Assembly: GCF_024623325.1 (NCBI RefSeq)
Contig: NZ_JANJZD010000004.1
Span: 186,001-250,000 of the forward strand
DNA length: 64,000 bases
Direction: 5' to 3'
From: Acetatifactor muris
Lineage (GTDB): Bacteria; Bacillota; Clostridia; Lachnospirales; Lachnospiraceae
Below are positions 62,181-64,000 of this stretch, piece by piece. Every line of letters begins with the position of its first letter. The stretch's first letter is position 1. Below the pieces are notes generated by a model that saw only the letters and a program-made list of their open reading frames with translations, was not told the origin of the DNA and did not search any database. The translations under genes were made by a program, and so were the position numbers.

Positions 62181-63038
62181 ATGGCTTTAAAACTAATGTA
62201 TATCACGAACCGGCCGGATGTAGCTCGAATAGCAGAAAGTGCAGGAGTAGATCGAATATTTGTAGATATGGAATATATTGGGAAAGCAGAACGACAGCAG
62301 GGGATGGATACGGTTCAGTCGCATCATACTGTTGAAGACATTTATGCTGTAAAAGATGTTCTGTGCAGGGCAGAACTCCTTGTAAGAGTGAATCCTATCC
62401 ATGGGGATGTGGATGGATGTGGTTCCTCCGGGGAGGAAATTAATGCAGCCATACAGGCAGGTGCAGATATACTGATGCTGCCGTATTTTAAGACAGCAGG
62501 TGAGGTGGAGGAATTTATCCGGCTGGTTGACGGACGATGCAGGACTATGCCGCTGTTGGAGACACCGGAAGCGGTTGCTGCTGTGGACGAAATCCTGGCG
62601 CTGGACGGAATAGATGAAATTTTTGTTGGACTCAATGATTTGTCACTGGGGTACAGGAAGAACTTTATGTTTGAACTGTTGGCGGACGGGACAGTGGAGA
62701 CCCTTTGTCTGAAATTTCGTCAGAAAGGAATCTCTTATGGGTTTGGAGGAATTGCCAGACTGGGACAGGGGATGCTCCCGGCGGAAATGATAATCAAGGA
62801 GCATTACCGTATGGGGTCCGGCTGTGTGATTTTATCCAGGAGTTTTTGCAATGTAGAGCAGATGGACAATATAGATGAGATACGTCATATTTTCACAGAA
62901 GGAATGCAGGCGGTCAGGGCACAGGAAAAGGAGTGCGAAGAGCATAGCAGGTATTTTTTCGAAAACGTGTCAGGTGTAAAAAGCATTGTAGGAAAGATAG
63001 TTCAGATAGCGGAGACGAGAAGGAAGACCGGAGTGTAA
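62181..63038 (+). CDS. HpcH/HpaI aldolase/citrate lyase family protein
   Basis: The 285-residue TIM barrel shows GVDRIFVDMEYIGKAERQ, GADILMLPYFKTAGEVEEF, MPLLETPEAVAAVDEILAL and FVGLNDLSLGY, the pattern of HpcH/HpaI metal-dependent aldolases. In this operon it might make or split a keto-acid sugar (pyruvate aldol chemistry) used in the polysaccharide. It starts behind AAGGGGGATG, 31 bases after the DegT-like gene. Confidence 0.75.
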   Translation: MALKLMYITNRPDVARIAESAGVDRIFVDMEYIGKAERQQGMDTVQSHHTVEDIYAVKDVLCRAELLVRVNPIHGDVDGCGSSGEEINAAIQAGADILMLPYFKTAGEVEEFIRLVDGRCRTMPLLETPEAVAAVDEILALDGIDEIFVGLNDLSLGYRKNFMFELLADGTVETLCLKFRQKGISYGFGGIARLGQGMLPAEMIIKEHYRMGSGCVILSRSFCNVEQMDNIDEIRHIFTEGMQAVRAQEKECEEHSRYFFENVSGVKSIVGKIVQIAETRRKTGV

Positions 63039-63042
63039 ATGA

Positions 63043-63627
63043 ATGATGAAAACAGGAGAGAACAGTTTCTATGTCAGATATGGAAAGAATATTTTTGACA
63101 GGTTTTTTGCCTTTTTATTTTTGCTGCTTTTTTGGTGGCTTTATCTTTTGTGCGCTCTGTTGGTATGTTGTGACTCCGGTTTTCCGGCTGTATATACACA
63201 GGCCAGAATGGGAAAAGGTGGAAAAACTTTTTCGATATATAAATTCCGAAGTATGGTAAAGAATGCAGATCGGATAGGGCCGGCATATACGACTCAAGGC
63301 GATACGAGGATCACAAGGATAGGAAGAGTTCTTAGAAAAACCAGTTTAGATGAGCTCCCTCAGATTTTTAATATTTTAAAAGGTGATATGTCATTTGTCG
63401 GTTTCCGCCCGGACGTAGTACGGGAAGAAGATGATTATTCTCAGGAAAAGTATCTGATGAAACCGGGGATTACAGGTCTTGCACAGGTAAATGGGAGGAG
63501 TAACCTGACAGAAAAAGAAAAACTGTATTGGGAGAATCTTTATACGTCCAAAGTATCTTTTTTAACAGATGTAAAAATTATTGCTAAGACACTTGCTGTT
63601 GTACTAAAAAAGCAAGGGACTAATTAA
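63043..63627 (+). CDS. Polyprenyl-phosphate sugar phosphotransferase (initiating transferase)
   Basis: The 194-residue protein is of the short PglC/EpsL type: one N-terminal hydrophobic re-entrant segment (FFAFLFLLLFWWLYLLCALL), then FSIYKFRSMVKNAD, RKTSLDELPQIFNILKGDMS and GFRPDVV. It would load the first sugar phosphate onto undecaprenyl phosphate at the inner membrane face and so start the repeat unit. It follows the aldolase-like gene by 4 bases, which supports one transcript. Confidence 0.9.
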   Translation: MMKTGENSFYVRYGKNIFDRFFAFLFLLLFWWLYLLCALLVCCDSGFPAVYTQARMGKGGKTFSIYKFRSMVKNADRIGPAYTTQGDTRITRIGRVLRKTSLDELPQIFNILKGDMSFVGFRPDVVREEDDYSQEKYLMKPGITGLAQVNGRSNLTEKEKLYWENLYTSKVSFLTDVKIIAKTLAVVLKKQGTN

Positions 63628-63698
63628 AAAATGCATGGAATATTTCGAAATGAAATGCTATGCCGGGTATTGAAAATGAATGAAAGGCGGATGCTGAG

Positions 63699-64000
63699 AT
63701 GGAAAATGAAGTAATTGGACTGATTGCTGGTATCAGTGGTGAAATTTTAACAGAAAAGCTTCATAAAAAAGGAAAAAGAGTTGCTCTTATTGAGGGAAAA
63801 CCTGGTGAGTCAGGGGAAGAGACAGCTGATTTTGTATGCAGAGCGGATTTACGTCAAGTAGATAAAATTGATTCTTTTTTTAAAGAGATGGGAGTCAAAA
63901 AGGTTGTTATAGGTACGGGACATATTCTGGCATTGGAACTATCAAGAGATCTTGATGAGCGGGGATATCTTTTATCCAATGATCCAGCTGCCAGTCTGCT
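63699..64000 (+). CDS. Start of an ATP-grasp/carbamoyl-phosphate-synthase-like protein (partial)
   Basis: About 100 codons are present before the window ends. IGLIAGISGEILTEKLHKKG and VALIEGKPGESGEE form a Rossmann-like pre-ATP-grasp domain, followed by VVIGTGHILALELSRDLDERG. This resembles the N-terminus of ATP-grasp ligases found in polysaccharide loci that add amino-acid or carboxyl groups. The assignment rests on the N-terminal domain only. The start follows AAAGGCGG. Confidence 0.5.
   Translation, partial: MENEVIGLIAGISGEILTEKLHKKGKRVALIEGKPGESGEETADFVCRADLRQVDKIDSFFKEMGVKKVVIGTGHILALELSRDLDERGYLLSNDPAASL

Overview
The window looks like the chromosome of a spore-forming gut Lachnospiraceae (Clostridia, Bacillota). 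The grounds are AGGAGG-type ribosome binding sites, intracellular xylan enzymes, BclA/BclB-like collagen exosporium proteins, a BceRS/BceAB module, and family-typical DUF6020, DUF6483, DUF4867 and DUF4125 proteins. No rRNA, tRNA or CRISPR array is visible.

Region 1 (1-17.3 kb) is a xylan/arabinoxylan-oligosaccharide locus. It holds a GH8 exo-oligoxylanase (partial), an SGNH esterase, two GH43 enzymes, two CE1-type esterases, a GH3 beta-xylosidase, a second SGNH hydrolase, DUF4867 and xylulokinase. None of the enzymes has a signal peptide, so acylated oligosaccharides are probably imported and trimmed in the cytoplasm. Two membrane proteins (DUF6020, acyltransferase-3) interrupt the locus. Repeats ending in TGCGGAACT sit directly before the RBS of several of these genes.

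Region 2 (17.4-34.5 kb) is mixed. It has an AAA-ATPase/PD-(D/E)XK protein, a polar amino-acid ABC importer on the minus strand, GNAT and DUF3892 genes, and an AraC regulator followed by a four-gene set (two Gfo/Idh/MocA dehydrogenases, two xylose-isomerase-like TIM barrels) that fits glycoside or polyol oxidation. A TPR-DUF4037-DUF4125 protein, an SDR, thioredoxin reductase and an SH3-NlpC/P60 wall hydrolase follow.

Region 3 (34.5-40.1 kb) is a BceRS-BceAB peptide-antibiotic sensing and detoxification module plus a HAD phosphatase. DnaA-box-like sites lie before the regulator gene.

Region 4 (40.1-53.8 kb) is an AT-rich, decaying accessory island. It has five ABC exporter genes, of which one is frameshifted on A7 and one is deleted and stopped. 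Two share an almost identical 861-bp ATPase segment. A 45-residue radical-SAM stub and two fragments of a serine hydrolase are also present. A minus-strand methionyl-tRNA synthetase lies behind a strong promoter, a structured leader with an intrinsic terminator, and a coupled 25-codon ORF.

Region 5 (54-57.8 kb) encodes two collagen-like, probably exosporial, proteins and a GT2 glycosyltransferase.

Region 6 (57.9-64 kb) is the most striking. A tyrosine recombinase gene lies between two perfect 27-bp inverted repeats, each built like a recombinase core site (9-bp arms, 9-bp spacer). Inside the left end is a TTGACA promoter pointing outward. In the present orientation it fires into a bidirectional terminator; after inversion it would fire into a LoaP/NusG-type antiterminator gene and a polysaccharide operon. 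That operon starts behind its own terminator with a DegT-like protein lacking both PLP-anchoring residues. I read this as a self-contained phase-variation plus antitermination switch for a surface polysaccharide, at present probably OFF.
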